A stretch of 64,000 nt of DNA, taken from positions 1-64,000 of the forward strand of contig CALGMT010000013.1 of assembly GCA_937958885.1 (NCBI GenBank), in the 5' to 3' direction. Numbering within the stretch: position 1 is the stretch's first letter; every line of letters begins with the position of its first letter. Positions 44,396 through 53,007 of the stretch are shown here, piece after piece. The position numbers and the translations under genes were made by a program. Source of the stretch: an uncultured bacterium. GTDB lineage: Bacteria; Verrucomicrobiota; Kiritimatiellia; CAIVKH01. Under the pieces are notes generated by a model. The model did no database searches and was not told the DNA's origin. It saw only the letters and a program-made list of their open reading frames with translations.

Positions 44396-45241
44396 TCAGA
44401 GGGTCTCCATGCCCAGCGAGAATCGGCGTTGAAAGCGCCGGACGAAGCCCGCCTCCTCGATGACGTTTTGTCCCGCGGTGGAGCGGACGAACCGGATAAA
44501 TTCGGACGCGGCTTTCGATTCGGTTTTGGCGTTCGTGTAGAAGCGGAGCATCCGCGCGAACGGGTAGAGATTGTCGGACACGGCGAATGGGGTGGGCGCA
44601 ATGCCGTTGATCGATACCGCGCGAACCGGCAGGCCCGCGGCGAACGGCAGCGCGATGAAGCCGATGGCGCGAGGGTCGGTGGCGACCGCCTTTCCAATGT
44701 CCGAATAAGTGCCGTGGCGAATCGCCGTCTCGCTGTAGGGGCGTCGCTCCAGCGCGAGTTCCTGAAACCCGAAATGCGTGCCGGCCGACTCGCCGATGAT
44801 ATGGACGGCGATCGGCGAGCTGCGCCCGCCAATCGCCTGCCAGTTGTCGATCGCGCCGGTGAAGATATCGCGCACCTGGTGATCCGCGAGATTCTTTACA
44901 GGATTGTCCGGATGCACAATCACCGCGATGCCGTAGTAGCCGATGGTGTGGGTGCGCAGTTTGATGCCCCGCGAGCGGGCGAGCCGCGCTTCGTCCTCGT
45001 TGATGGGACGCGAGGACGCGGCGATGTCGCATTCGCCGTCCAACAGCGCGAGGATGCCGAATCCGGAGTGCCGGGCCTCCAAGTCGATGCGCCAATCCGG
45101 GCGCGTGCGCGTGAACGCCGAAATCAAGCGCGGACCCAATTCCTCTCCGAAGGTATTGGACCCCTTGATGGAAAGGGTTTCCGCGAACGCGTGCGCGGTC
45201 AATGCGCCTGCCGCGATGATACTGATGAGGGTTGTTTTCAC
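44396..45241 (-). CDS. pstS: Phosphate-binding protein, PstS-like
   Basis: 281 aa with a signal peptide (1-20, AHAFA-E). SIKGSNTFGEELGPRLISAF is the conserved phosphate-site opening of PstS-like proteins, then GDCDIAASSRPI-like GECDIAASSRPINEDE and GESAGTHFGFQEL. There are no pstCAB genes beside it, and it stands directly downstream of a hybrid histidine kinase and upstream of queE. It may be an orphan binding protein or a sensor component; ligand inferred from family. Confidence 0.85.
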   Translation of the reverse strand: MKTTLISIIAAGALTAHAFAETLSIKGSNTFGEELGPRLISAFTRTRPDWRIDLEARHSGFGILALLDGECDIAASSRPINEDEARLARSRGIKLRTHTIGYYGIAVIVHPDNPVKNLADHQVRDIFTGAIDNWQAIGGRSSPIAVHIIGESAGTHFGFQELALERRPYSETAIRHGTYSDIGKAVATDPRAIGFIALPFAAGLPVRAVSINGIAPTPFAVSDNLYPFARMLRFYTNAKTESKAASEFIRFVRSTAGQNVIEEAGFVRRFQRRFSLGMETL

Positions 45242-45300
45242 GGGTTGGTTCTCCGCCTGGTGTCGCTACGCCGCCAGTCAACACCCGTTTGCGGCGCGGG

Positions 45301-48039
45301 TCAAGCGGGAGGCGCGGGCTGGTCGAGCACCTTGCGAATGGTTTTCAGCAGGTTGTCGAGCGGGTAGGGCTTTTGGAGGAAGGGATAGCCGCGCTCGCGG
45401 ATCACCGGCCAGCGCGATTTTTCGTCCATGTAGCCGCTGGTCAGCAGAAGCCGCAAGTCCGGCCGCTTGCGGCGCAGCGCGTCGGCCAGTTCAAGGCCCG
45501 TCTGGTCCGGTAGCACAACGTCGGTGAACAAGAGGTCGACCTGGCCGTTGATTTGTTCAAACACCTGCGCCGCTGCTGCCGCGTTTTCCGCAACGATGGG
45601 GTGGTAGCCGTACTTCCGGAGAGCGGAGACGGTAAAGTCGCGAACGCCCTGCTCGTCCTCCACCAGCAGGATTCGTTCGTATTTCCCGCGCGGCAAGTCG
45701 GGCGCCAATTTCGGTTCTGAATGAGCGTCCGGCGAAACGGATTGCTCGACGCTGACCGGCAGATAGATGCGGAATGTCGTGCCGCGTCCGGGTTCGCTGT
45801 AGACGTGAATCATGCCTTCGTGTTGCTGCACAATGCCGTACACCACGGAGAGGCCCAGCCCCGTGCCGCGGCCCGGTCCTTTTGTCGTGAAGAACGGCTC
45901 AAAAATGCGATCGCGCACCTCGGGCTTCATGCCCTGTCCTGTGTCCGTCACATCGAGCACGACAAAGCGGCCATGCCGCCGATCGGGCGAAAACAGGTCG
46001 TCCTCCTTGAGCAGGACAATCGAGCTGGTGGCGATCACAAGACGGCCGCCGGCGGGCATCGCATCCCGTGCGTTCACGGCCAGATTGACCAGCACCTGCT
46101 CGATTTGGCCCGGATCGATGTGCACGGGATCGAGATTGGGCTCCAGCTCCAGCACGAGCTGGATGTCCTCGCCGATGAGCCTGCGCAGCATCTTCTGCGT
46201 GCCGTCAACGAGCGAATTCAAATCGACCGTCCGCGTTTCGATCAGTTGCTTGCGGCTGAAGGCAAGCAGTTGCCGGGTCAAATCGGCGGCGCGCCGCGCC
46301 GCTTTGTCGATCTCCAGCACATCGTCGCGATACGGGTTCTGCGCCTCCATGTGATCGAGCAGCAGGTGGCTGAACCCTGTGATGGCTTGCAGCAGGTTGT
46401 TGAAATCGTGTGCGATTCCGCCGGCGAGGCGTCCGATGGTCTCCATCTTCTGCGATTCGAACATGCGCTGCTGCATCACGCGGCGCTCGGTGATGTCCTG
46501 CTTGATCGCGACGAAGTGCGTCGGCGTGCCGTCCGCGCCCAGCACCGGTGTCACCGTCAGTTCTTCCACATAGATGGAGCCGTCCTTTCGGCGGTTGAAC
46601 AGCTCGCCGCGCCAGAGATTGCCCGCGAGCACGGTGTTCCACAGATCGGCGTAAAATGCCGCGTCGTGTCGTCCGGACTTGAGAATGCTCGGCGACTTCC
46701 CGACCGCCTCTTCGAGGGAATAGCCGGTCAATTCCGTGAAGGCCTTGTTGACCCATGTGATGACGCCGGTCCGATCGACCAACATGATGCCGTTGGCGGC
46801 CGATTCCAGGGCGGCGCTTTGCAGGCGGATGAGTTCGTTCGCGCGCCGCTGCTCTGTCACGTCGATAAAATTGACCGCAAATTGGCCCTCGCGCGGCCTG
46901 AAGGCGATAACCGAGAAATATTTCTTCAGTGCACCGGAGTACATTTCGAACGCGACCGGCCTGCCGGTTCGCGTGACTTCGCCATAGCGTCGAATCCACT
47001 CCGGTTCGGTCCCTGGGAAGACCTCGGTCACGCGCTTTCCGATCACTTCGTTCCGCCGTTTGCCGGTCATCGCCGTAAAGGCGGGATTCACATCCAAAAA
47101 ACGGTAGTCGATCGGTTCGCCCTTTTCGTCATAGATCATCTCGTGCAGCGCGAATCCGGTGATCAGCGTGTTGAACAACGATTGATAGTGCTGCTCGCTT
47201 TCGCGCAGGCGCTCCTCGGCGAGCTTTCGGGCCGTGATGTCGCTGGCTGCCGTGATGATACGCCGCGTGCCGTCGGGCAGTGTGATCGCGCGCTCGCGGA
47301 GCTCGACCCACCGGGAGGACCCGTCCTTGCGTCGATTCTCGACCTCGTGGGACAGCGTCTGCCCGTCGAGCAGACGTGCGATGTCCTCGCGGATGCGGTC
47401 GTGAAAACGCGGGTCGGCCAATATCTGGATCGGCTGCCCGATGAGCTCCTCGCGCGTGTAGCCCACGATGTCGCAAAGGGACTGGTTGACGTCGAGGATA
47501 ACGCCTTCGTCCGATTCCATCACGATGCCGATCGGCGCCAGCTCGTGCAGGGTGCGGTAGATGCGTTCGCGCTCCGCGGCTGTGCGTTCCTCTTCGATTC
47601 GGCGCATGGCGTCTTCCGCCAACGCCCGCTTGCTGGCGTTCAGTTCCTCAGTGCGATAAGAGACGAGCTTTTCCAGATCGGCGTGCATCTGTTGCAGGCG
47701 CGCATGCGCGTGATCGAGGGTGGACAGCAGCCCGTTGATTTCGCCCGTCAGTTCCAGAAATTCCGGAGAAACGCCCGGTTCGATCCGCGCCTTGAAATCG
47801 GCAAGGGCCCGCGTTTCTCGGATGGCCTCGCTCAGTCGGCGTACGCGCCGGCCGATCACCGCGTCCATCGTAAAGATGAGGGCGATGCCGCCCAGGGCGC
47901 ACACGATCGTGATCCGGGCCGCCTCGGATAGCGGCGCCCCCCAATCCCAACGGGCTGCGAACACCCCAGCCAATACCAGCGCGCACCAGAGCAGCGCGGC
48001 CAGGGCCAGCAGCCTCGGTCGTGATAGAAAACGGCTCAT
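45301..48039 (-). CDS. PAS-domain hybrid sensor histidine kinase
   Basis: 912 aa. Two membrane helices near the N-terminus (about 8-25 and 41-58) are followed by a coiled coil and three PAS domains (about 160-275, 280-395, 400-520). The dimerisation/phosphoacceptor helix has METIGRLAGGIAHDFNNLLQ with His near 544, then the ATPase boxes NLAVNARDAM, DTGQGM and GTGLGLS. A C-terminal receiver domain contains ILLVEDE and LLFTDVVLPD with the phosphorylatable Asp. The His-Asp-Phe-Asn-Asn type is common among membrane sensors. No output regulator is adjacent. The ATG at 48039 is preferred to the longer frame. Confidence 0.9.
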   Translation of the reverse strand: MSRFLSRPRLLALAALLWCALVLAGVFAARWDWGAPLSEAARITIVCALGGIALIFTMDAVIGRRVRRLSEAIRETRALADFKARIEPGVSPEFLELTGEINGLLSTLDHAHARLQQMHADLEKLVSYRTEELNASKRALAEDAMRRIEEERTAAERERIYRTLHELAPIGIVMESDEGVILDVNQSLCDIVGYTREELIGQPIQILADPRFHDRIREDIARLLDGQTLSHEVENRRKDGSSRWVELRERAITLPDGTRRIITAASDITARKLAEERLRESEQHYQSLFNTLITGFALHEMIYDEKGEPIDYRFLDVNPAFTAMTGKRRNEVIGKRVTEVFPGTEPEWIRRYGEVTRTGRPVAFEMYSGALKKYFSVIAFRPREGQFAVNFIDVTEQRRANELIRLQSAALESAANGIMLVDRTGVITWVNKAFTELTGYSLEEAVGKSPSILKSGRHDAAFYADLWNTVLAGNLWRGELFNRRKDGSIYVEELTVTPVLGADGTPTHFVAIKQDITERRVMQQRMFESQKMETIGRLAGGIAHDFNNLLQAITGFSHLLLDHMEAQNPYRDDVLEIDKAARRAADLTRQLLAFSRKQLIETRTVDLNSLVDGTQKMLRRLIGEDIQLVLELEPNLDPVHIDPGQIEQVLVNLAVNARDAMPAGGRLVIATSSIVLLKEDDLFSPDRRHGRFVVLDVTDTGQGMKPEVRDRIFEPFFTTKGPGRGTGLGLSVVYGIVQQHEGMIHVYSEPGRGTTFRIYLPVSVEQSVSPDAHSEPKLAPDLPRGKYERILLVEDEQGVRDFTVSALRKYGYHPIVAENAAAAAQVFEQINGQVDLLFTDVVLPDQTGLELADALRRKRPDLRLLLTSGYMDEKSRWPVIRERGYPFLQKPYPLDNLLKTIRKVLDQPAPPA

Positions 48040-48128
48040 TCTGGAGCCTGTCAGTATAAGAAAAGGGTCGATGCGGGGCGAGCCGGATTTCAACCCCGCA
48101 CACGATCCGTCGACCGCCACCGCGCCGA

Positions 48129-48512
48129 TCAGCGCATTTCCTGCCCGCCGGTCACGTTGATGGCATGGCCGGTCATGTAGCTGGATTGATCGGACGCGAG
48201 GAACACCACCCCGTTGGCGACGTCCTCATACCGGCATCCGCGCCGCATCGGGACCTGGGCGACAAAAAAATCGCGCACGTCGTCCAGCGTCTTCGCGCCG
48301 GGCACTTTGCCCGCGTTGAAGTATTGCACGAACAGGTCGCGCTGCGGGTCGGTCCACAACGGCGAGTCGAGCAGATTGCCCGGACACACCGCGTTCACGC
48401 GGATGCCGAGCGGGGCCATTTCGAGCGCGACGCTCTGCACGAGGCCGATGCCGCCGAACTTGCTCGCCGCATACGCGGAATTCGCCGCGCTGCCTTTCTT
48501 GCCCGACCCGTT
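48129..48512 (-). pseudogene. 5'-truncated short-chain dehydrogenase (sorbitol-6-phosphate dehydrogenase-like)
   Basis: About 128 codons encode only the C-terminal half of an SDR: GSGKKGSAANSAYAASKFGG with the catalytic Tyr-x3-Lys, then ALEMAPLGIRVNAVCPGNLL and MTGHAINVTGGQEM. The Rossmann half with the TGxxxGxG motif is missing, and an in-frame TGA lies seven codons upstream of the first homologous residues. The sequence above 48513 is unrelated. Internal starts could express a fragment of about 103 aa, but it would lack the cofactor site. Confidence 0.75.
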
Positions 48513-48698
48513 CCGGCGAATGGGATGCCGCCGTCAAAAAGTTCAAAGAAATAAAACAGCGTAGCGCGGGATGGCGCTCTCGTGAGAATCGCGCGCGGAC
48601 GAGAGAACCGCGCTGATTCCCGTCTTGGATGGAGTTATTATTCTGCGAGGCGCTGCGCTTGGCGTGAGGGTTGGCCGTACTTGCGCACAGGCTCCTCG

Positions 48699-49673
48699 TC
48701 AGTTGTTTTGAGAGCTAGTCCCCGTGTTGGCGTCCGGCAACAGGTGGGCGTAGAATGGAAAGTCCTCTTCGCGCGAGCCGGTTGGGCGATATTTCCAGCG
48801 CTTGTAGCTCCAGACCCAGGCCTCGGGGTGCGCGCGGATTAATGCGGATAACTCGTCCGCGATTCTCGCGGTCACTGTTCGCACCACAGCATCCGAACCG
48901 TCGCAATCCGATGGCAGGGGCACTTGAACCATAGGCAGGGTGCGATAGCGGCCGTCGGGTGTAGGCAGCGCGACGCCGATCACGATGGGCGCGCCGGTGC
49001 GCAGCGCGAGCAGCGCGGGCGCAGTGGACATGGTTGCGGGACGGCCGAGGAAATCCACAAAGATCCCGCCTTCGGCGGGTATCGTATTCTGATCCATCAC
49101 CAACGCGATCTTGCGTCCGCTGCGCAACGTCTTGAGCAGCTCGCGCACGGCTCCCTTTCGCGGTATAATCCTCTGTCCGGTGACCCGACGCAGATGGACG
49201 AACAGCTCGTTCACCCGCCGGTTCTTGATCGTCGCCGCAACACTCGCAAGCGGTTCCCCCGTTCGATGGCTTATGGCCATGCCGAGCGCCTCCCAATTGC
49301 CCATGTGCGCGGTCACGCAGATCATGGGACCGGGCTTTAGGACCGGATCGAATGTCGGGTCGAGTTCGACGAGCGATTCGATTTTTTGTGCGGCGTCGCG
49401 CGAGAGCCAGAAGACATCGAGCATCGAGAGCGCGAAGGTGCAGAGCGATTGTTTGAGAATGCCGCGGCGTTCGGATTCGCTGCTGTCGGCGAGCGCGAGC
49501 GCTAGATTCGCCTGGGCTATGCGGCGAGTGCGCGTGCCGCCGAAGTGATAGGCCGCGCTGCCGAGCGCGCGCGCAAGCCGCATCAGCGTAGGGCGGGAAA
49601 GCCGCGGCACAACCCGCAGAGCCAGGCGCGCGAGCCACAACTCTGGACCGGCTCTTAACCTTCGGCGGATCAT
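48699..49673 (-). CDS. LpxL/HtrB-family acyltransferase (second copy)
   Basis: 324 aa from ATG 49673; the longer open frame upstream reads through the tRNA gene and is rejected. The catalytic motif is HMGNWE, then VMDQNTIPAEGGIFVDFLGR, and HPEAWVWSYKRWKYRP closes the domain. The start codon is only 5 bp beyond the 3' CCA of tRNA-Lys with no Shine-Dalgarno sequence, so expression probably follows processing of a tRNA-mRNA transcript. Role: adds a secondary acyl chain to lipid A; paralogue at 16382. Confidence 0.9.
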   Translation of the reverse strand: MIRRRLRAGPELWLARLALRVVPRLSRPTLMRLARALGSAAYHFGGTRTRRIAQANLALALADSSESERRGILKQSLCTFALSMLDVFWLSRDAAQKIESLVELDPTFDPVLKPGPMICVTAHMGNWEALGMAISHRTGEPLASVAATIKNRRVNELFVHLRRVTGQRIIPRKGAVRELLKTLRSGRKIALVMDQNTIPAEGGIFVDFLGRPATMSTAPALLALRTGAPIVIGVALPTPDGRYRTLPMVQVPLPSDCDGSDAVVRTVTARIADELSALIRAHPEAWVWSYKRWKYRPTGSREEDFPFYAHLLPDANTGTSSQNN

Positions 49674-49678
49674 GGGAG

Positions 49679-49754
49679 TGGTGAGCCGGGAGGGAATCGA
49701 ACCCTCGACCACAAGATTAAAAGTCTCGTGCTCTACCAACTGAGCTACCGGCCC
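49679..49754 (-). tRNA. tRNA-Lys (anticodon TTT)
   Basis: 76 nt including an encoded CCA end. The 5' arm GGGCCGG pairs with CCGGCTC (one G-U), D-arm AGCTCAGTTGGTAGAGC, anticodon stem CGAGA/TCTTG around loop CTTTTAA, and T-arm GAGGGTTCGATTCCCTC. All four arms fold. Transcription runs toward the acyltransferase gene. Confidence 0.97.
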
Positions 49755-49774
49755 GGAAGCGCATTCGGACTGAA

Positions 49775-49803
49775 AGAGTAGGGGATGCGGGGGCGCTTGT
49801 CAA
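49775..49803 (-). promoter_or_regulatory. Sigma-70-type promoter for tRNA-Lys
   Basis: On the minus strand: perfect -35 TTGACA (49803-49798), a 17-bp spacer, and -10 TACTCT (49780-49775), ending about 20 bp before the mature tRNA 5' end. The rest of the spacer up to psd (to 50125) shows no gene. Confidence 0.7.
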
Positions 49804-50046
49804 AAATACCCGCCGGCTTTCTTGACGACTGGAGCAAGACCGATCGGATCATCGGCCTGCATCTCCCTTGCAACGGCGCATCGCGGATGCCGCAGCCTGC
49901 GTGGAAATGAAACATCGAAAATGAACTGGCAGGGCGGGGCCTCCGGAACCGCCGAATCAAAACCGACGCGGTGATCGCCGCGCCGTCAGCCTCCGCCTCT
50001 CCCGCCCGCACATTCGGATTGAATCGCAACACACCTCGGCATTCGC

Positions 50047-50074
50047 TTGCGGGCGGCGCGCGGTTCGGTATAGT
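50047..50074 (+). promoter_or_regulatory. Possible promoter for psd-pssA
   Basis: TTGCGG, 16-bp spacer, TATAGT, located about 50 bp before the psd start codon in a 371-bp intergenic region with no other visible feature besides the tRNA promoter. Fit to consensus is moderate. Confidence 0.4.
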
Positions 50075-50125
50075 AACGCAATCCTAACATGCAAGGCTCG
50101 CGCGGCGCGGGCCGGAACGAATGAC

Positions 50126-50794
50126 GTGAAGCTCGCAAAAGGTTTTTGGTCCCATACAGGCGTGGTGCTGGCGGCGGGGGGCGGAGTATCCGCCCTTTTT
50201 GCTTGGCTCGGCATGTCCTTCGCCCTTCAAATCGCGGCGGCCGTGACCGCGGCGCTCGTGCTCTTTCTTGTGTATTTTTTCCGCGATCCGGATCGGCCGT
50301 CGCTGGCGGACCCGGGGGTCGTGGTATCGGGCGCGGACGGCTGGGTCCGTTGCATTGAAGAGATGCCCGAGACTAAATTTCTCAAGACCGACTGTGTGCG
50401 GGTCAGCACCTTCCTGACGCCGTTCGACGTGCACGTCAACCGCGCGCCGATCGCGGGCTCCGTGACCGCGCTCGATTACACTCCGGGCAAGCATTTGCTC
50501 ACCATCCAACAAGCGGCCTCAGAATACAACGAACACAGTTCGATTGTAATTGAAGGGCGCCGGACGCGATGTTTGGTCAGGCAGATCGTGGGGCCGATTG
50601 TCCGCCGAGTCGTGTATTGGCTCAAGGAGGGCCAGCCGCTGGAGGCGGGCGAGCGGATCGGGATGATGAAGTTCGGTTCGCGGTTGGATGTGTATCTGCC
50701 CGCGGCGGATGTCGAGGTGCTGGTGAAAAAGGGCGACCGCGTATTCGCAGGCGTGACCGCGATCGCGCGGATCAAGAAGGGACAGGCATCATGA
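50126..50794 (+). CDS. psd: Phosphatidylserine decarboxylase (short form)
   Basis: 222 aa from GTG 50126. Two N-terminal membrane helices, then PFDVHVNRAPIAGSV and the self-cleavage region MMKFGSRLDVYLP, where cleavage at Gly-Ser creates the pyruvoyl group. The FGS form and the size match the short PSD-A class. Makes phosphatidylethanolamine. The stop overlaps pssA by 4 bp. Confidence 0.94.
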   Translation: MKLAKGFWSHTGVVLAAGGGVSALFAWLGMSFALQIAAAVTAALVLFLVYFFRDPDRPSLADPGVVVSGADGWVRCIEEMPETKFLKTDCVRVSTFLTPFDVHVNRAPIAGSVTALDYTPGKHLLTIQQAASEYNEHSSIVIEGRRTRCLVRQIVGPIVRRVVYWLKEGQPLEAGERIGMMKFGSRLDVYLPAADVEVLVKKGDRVFAGVTAIARIKKGQAS

Positions 50795-51564
50795 TGTGGC
50801 GCAAAATCATTCCGAATCTGCTGACGCTCGGCGCGCTCGCGTGCGCAATGATGAGCCTGATCAAGGCACTGGAAGGAGAGTTTGTCGCCTCGGCCCAGTT
50901 CATCATGCTGTGCCTGGCGCTCGACGGGTTGGACGGCAACGTCGCGCGTTGGTGCCGCGGCTCGACCAAGTTCGGCGCGGAACTGGATACGTTCGTGGAT
51001 GTGATCGGCTACGGCGTCGCCCCGGCCATTCTCGCCTATACGCTGGTGATGAAGGATCATGGCCTGTGGGGCTTGGCGTTTGTCTGCTTCACGCCGATGT
51101 CCGGCGCGCTGCGTCTCGCGCGGTTCCGCGTGGTCGATCCCTTCCGCGGCCAGCAGGGCTATCTCGGGTTGCCGATCACCGTGAACGCCGGGTGGGTCGC
51201 GATGTTCGTGTTCATCACGCAGAGCGGGCTGTTGCGCGAGGACATTTTCACCCTCCAGGGAGGTCCGCTCGCGGCGCTGGTCTGGACCATTTCGACCGTG
51301 ATGCTCGTCTTGCAGGTCTCCACGCTGAAGTATGCGAAGCCGACGAAGGCGCCGTTGTTTTTCTTTGCCGGCATCGCGATGGTGTTGATGTTGTTCCTTC
51401 AAGCGGAGGTGGCGCTGGTTTCTGCGTTGGCCATGTGCGCGTACGGCGTCTTTTACGCCTTCGTCAGTCCCTTCCTGCCGCGTCACGCCGCGCTGGTTGA
51501 AAAGGCCGCCGTTGTGCCGGAGACGGAAGAAGAGGAAGATCCAGTTCGTTTCCGCCCTTCGTAA
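50791..51564 (+). CDS. pssA: CDP-diacylglycerol-serine O-phosphatidyltransferase
   Basis: 257 aa, starting MMWRKIIPNLLTLGALACAM. The CDP-alcohol transferase signature DGxxARx8GxxxDxxxD is complete: DGNVAR, then G-A-E-L-D-T-F-V-D, at about residues 48-70. About seven membrane helices. Makes phosphatidylserine, which the product of the overlapping psd gene decarboxylates. The acidic tail (ETEEEEDPV) is cytoplasmic. Confidence 0.95.
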   Translation: MMWRKIIPNLLTLGALACAMMSLIKALEGEFVASAQFIMLCLALDGLDGNVARWCRGSTKFGAELDTFVDVIGYGVAPAILAYTLVMKDHGLWGLAFVCFTPMSGALRLARFRVVDPFRGQQGYLGLPITVNAGWVAMFVFITQSGLLREDIFTLQGGPLAALVWTISTVMLVLQVSTLKYAKPTKAPLFFFAGIAMVLMLFLQAEVALVSALAMCAYGVFYAFVSPFLPRHAALVEKAAVVPETEEEEDPVRFRPS

Positions 51565-51579
51565 TCCGGCTTGACCGGA

Positions 51580-52923
51580 TTATCCCGACGCCAGCACAAC
51601 GCGGCCTTTCGCCACGATGCCGGGTCCAAATCGAATGTCGCCCTCCACCGTGAACGATTCGCATTCGATCAGCGACGGCGCACCGGCGGGAAAGCGGGCG
51701 GCGAAATCGGGCCAGAGTTTGTAGAATTTCGGATCGAGCTTGACCGTCGGCGGCGCGCCGTTGCGGCGCGGGTCCAGCGACAGGCGCGCGTCCGCGCCCA
51801 GCACGTACGCATCCGACCAGAGCGCGAGCAGATCGTCCGTTGTTTTGACCGGCGCGAACCGCGTGCGCGGCACATCGAGAGCCGTCGCGCCGGGCAACAC
51901 AGCCAGCGCCGCGCCCATCGCGGTTTCGAGTTGCAGCACGGGCGTGGAATTGGGGTCCCGCGGATCGACGGTCTTTCGGTTCACGATCACCGGCAGGTCC
52001 GGCGGCCCGCCGGCTGCCTCCATAAAACGGGCCAGCGCGTCGAGGTCGATCCACAGATTGTTGGTATTGAAATAGCGGTGGCGCGCGATGTCCTGGAACT
52101 GCGCCGTCTCCTCCGGCGGGCACTGCGCGGACTCGCGCAGGAGCAGGCCGCCGTCTTTGCGACGCGCGAGATGTCCGCCCTTGCGATCCGCCGGGGTGCG
52201 CGCGGTGACCTCCATGAGGAAGGATGCGCCCGTCGCCGCGAGATAGCCGAGGATGTCCGGATCCAGACCCGCGCCGAGATTGTCCGCGTTGGAGACGAAC
52301 GCGTAGCGGATGCCCGCCGCGCGCAAGCGTTCCAGCATGCCGGAACCCGCGAGCGCGGCGTAGAGATCGCCGTGTCCCGGCGGGCACCATTCCTTCTCGG
52401 GGTCGGCCGGCCATTCGACCGGCGCAAGGGTATCCGCCCGCAGCTTGGGAATCCGATTCTGTCGGAACGACAGGGGAACTGCTTGGTCGGCCAGCGCGGG
52501 GTAATTTGCGAGGGCGGCGAGGGTGTCGGCCTCGGTGCTGAAGCTGTTCATCAGCAGGAGCGGCAGGGCGATGCCGTAGGCCTCGCGCAGATGCAGCACC
52601 TGCCGCGCGATCAAATCGAGAAACGTCAGTCCGTTCTTGACCGGCAATAAGGATTTTGCCTTGTCGAGGCCCATGCTGGTTCCGAGGCCGCCGTTGAGCT
52701 TGATCACCACCGCATGGGCGAGCGCCTCGCGCCCGCGCGCGCGGTGGGCGGCGGCATCGGCCATGCCGGGCAGTGTCGGCACAGGCGTCAGATCAGCCTC
52801 GAAGAGTAGTCCGGACTCGCCGGCGGCCACGCGCGCAAAGGCGCGGCGGAAGGCGGATTCCAGCGCCGGAGATGCGCCGTCGCGCCTCAATTTTTCGATC
52901 GCGGTTTCCAGTGCGGAATTCAT
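51580..52923 (-). CDS. UTP-glucose-1-phosphate uridylyltransferase, eukaryotic (UGP2) type
   Basis: 447 aa. KLNGGLGTSMGLDKAKSLLP is the nucleotide loop of the UDPGP family, followed by MNSFST, WCPPGHGDLYAAL, FVSNADNLGA and a lysine-bearing VNRKTVDPRDPN. This family differs from the typical bacterial GalU. It makes UDP-glucose for LPS and other glycans. Convergent with pssA. Confidence 0.92.
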   Translation of the reverse strand: MNSALETAIEKLRRDGASPALESAFRRAFARVAAGESGLLFEADLTPVPTLPGMADAAAHRARGREALAHAVVIKLNGGLGTSMGLDKAKSLLPVKNGLTFLDLIARQVLHLREAYGIALPLLLMNSFSTEADTLAALANYPALADQAVPLSFRQNRIPKLRADTLAPVEWPADPEKEWCPPGHGDLYAALAGSGMLERLRAAGIRYAFVSNADNLGAGLDPDILGYLAATGASFLMEVTARTPADRKGGHLARRKDGGLLLRESAQCPPEETAQFQDIARHRYFNTNNLWIDLDALARFMEAAGGPPDLPVIVNRKTVDPRDPNSTPVLQLETAMGAALAVLPGATALDVPRTRFAPVKTTDDLLALWSDAYVLGADARLSLDPRRNGAPPTVKLDPKFYKLWPDFAARFPAGAPSLIECESFTVEGDIRFGPGIVAKGRVVLASG

Positions 52924-53007
52924 GCGCGGAAGATAGACTGCTCAAGCTTCGGGTGTCATGTTTAAGATTTGTTGAAAGGATCTGACCGATCCGACCGATA
53001 TCGTAGC

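Noticed and set aside
48636-48713. Minus-strand peptide-like tail after the acyltransferase stop, read one frame over
   Set aside because: It ends in a double stop and has reasonable codons, suggesting a possible frameshifted C-terminus. The acyltransferase is already full length, so there is not enough to call it.
48582-48842. Plus-strand frame of 86 codons downstream of the SDR remnant
   Set aside because: Its second half is antisense to the acyltransferase C-terminus, and no ribosome site or homology is visible.
49674-49739. N-terminal extension of the second acyltransferase
   Set aside because: The 22 extra codons are the tRNA-Lys gene read in frame.
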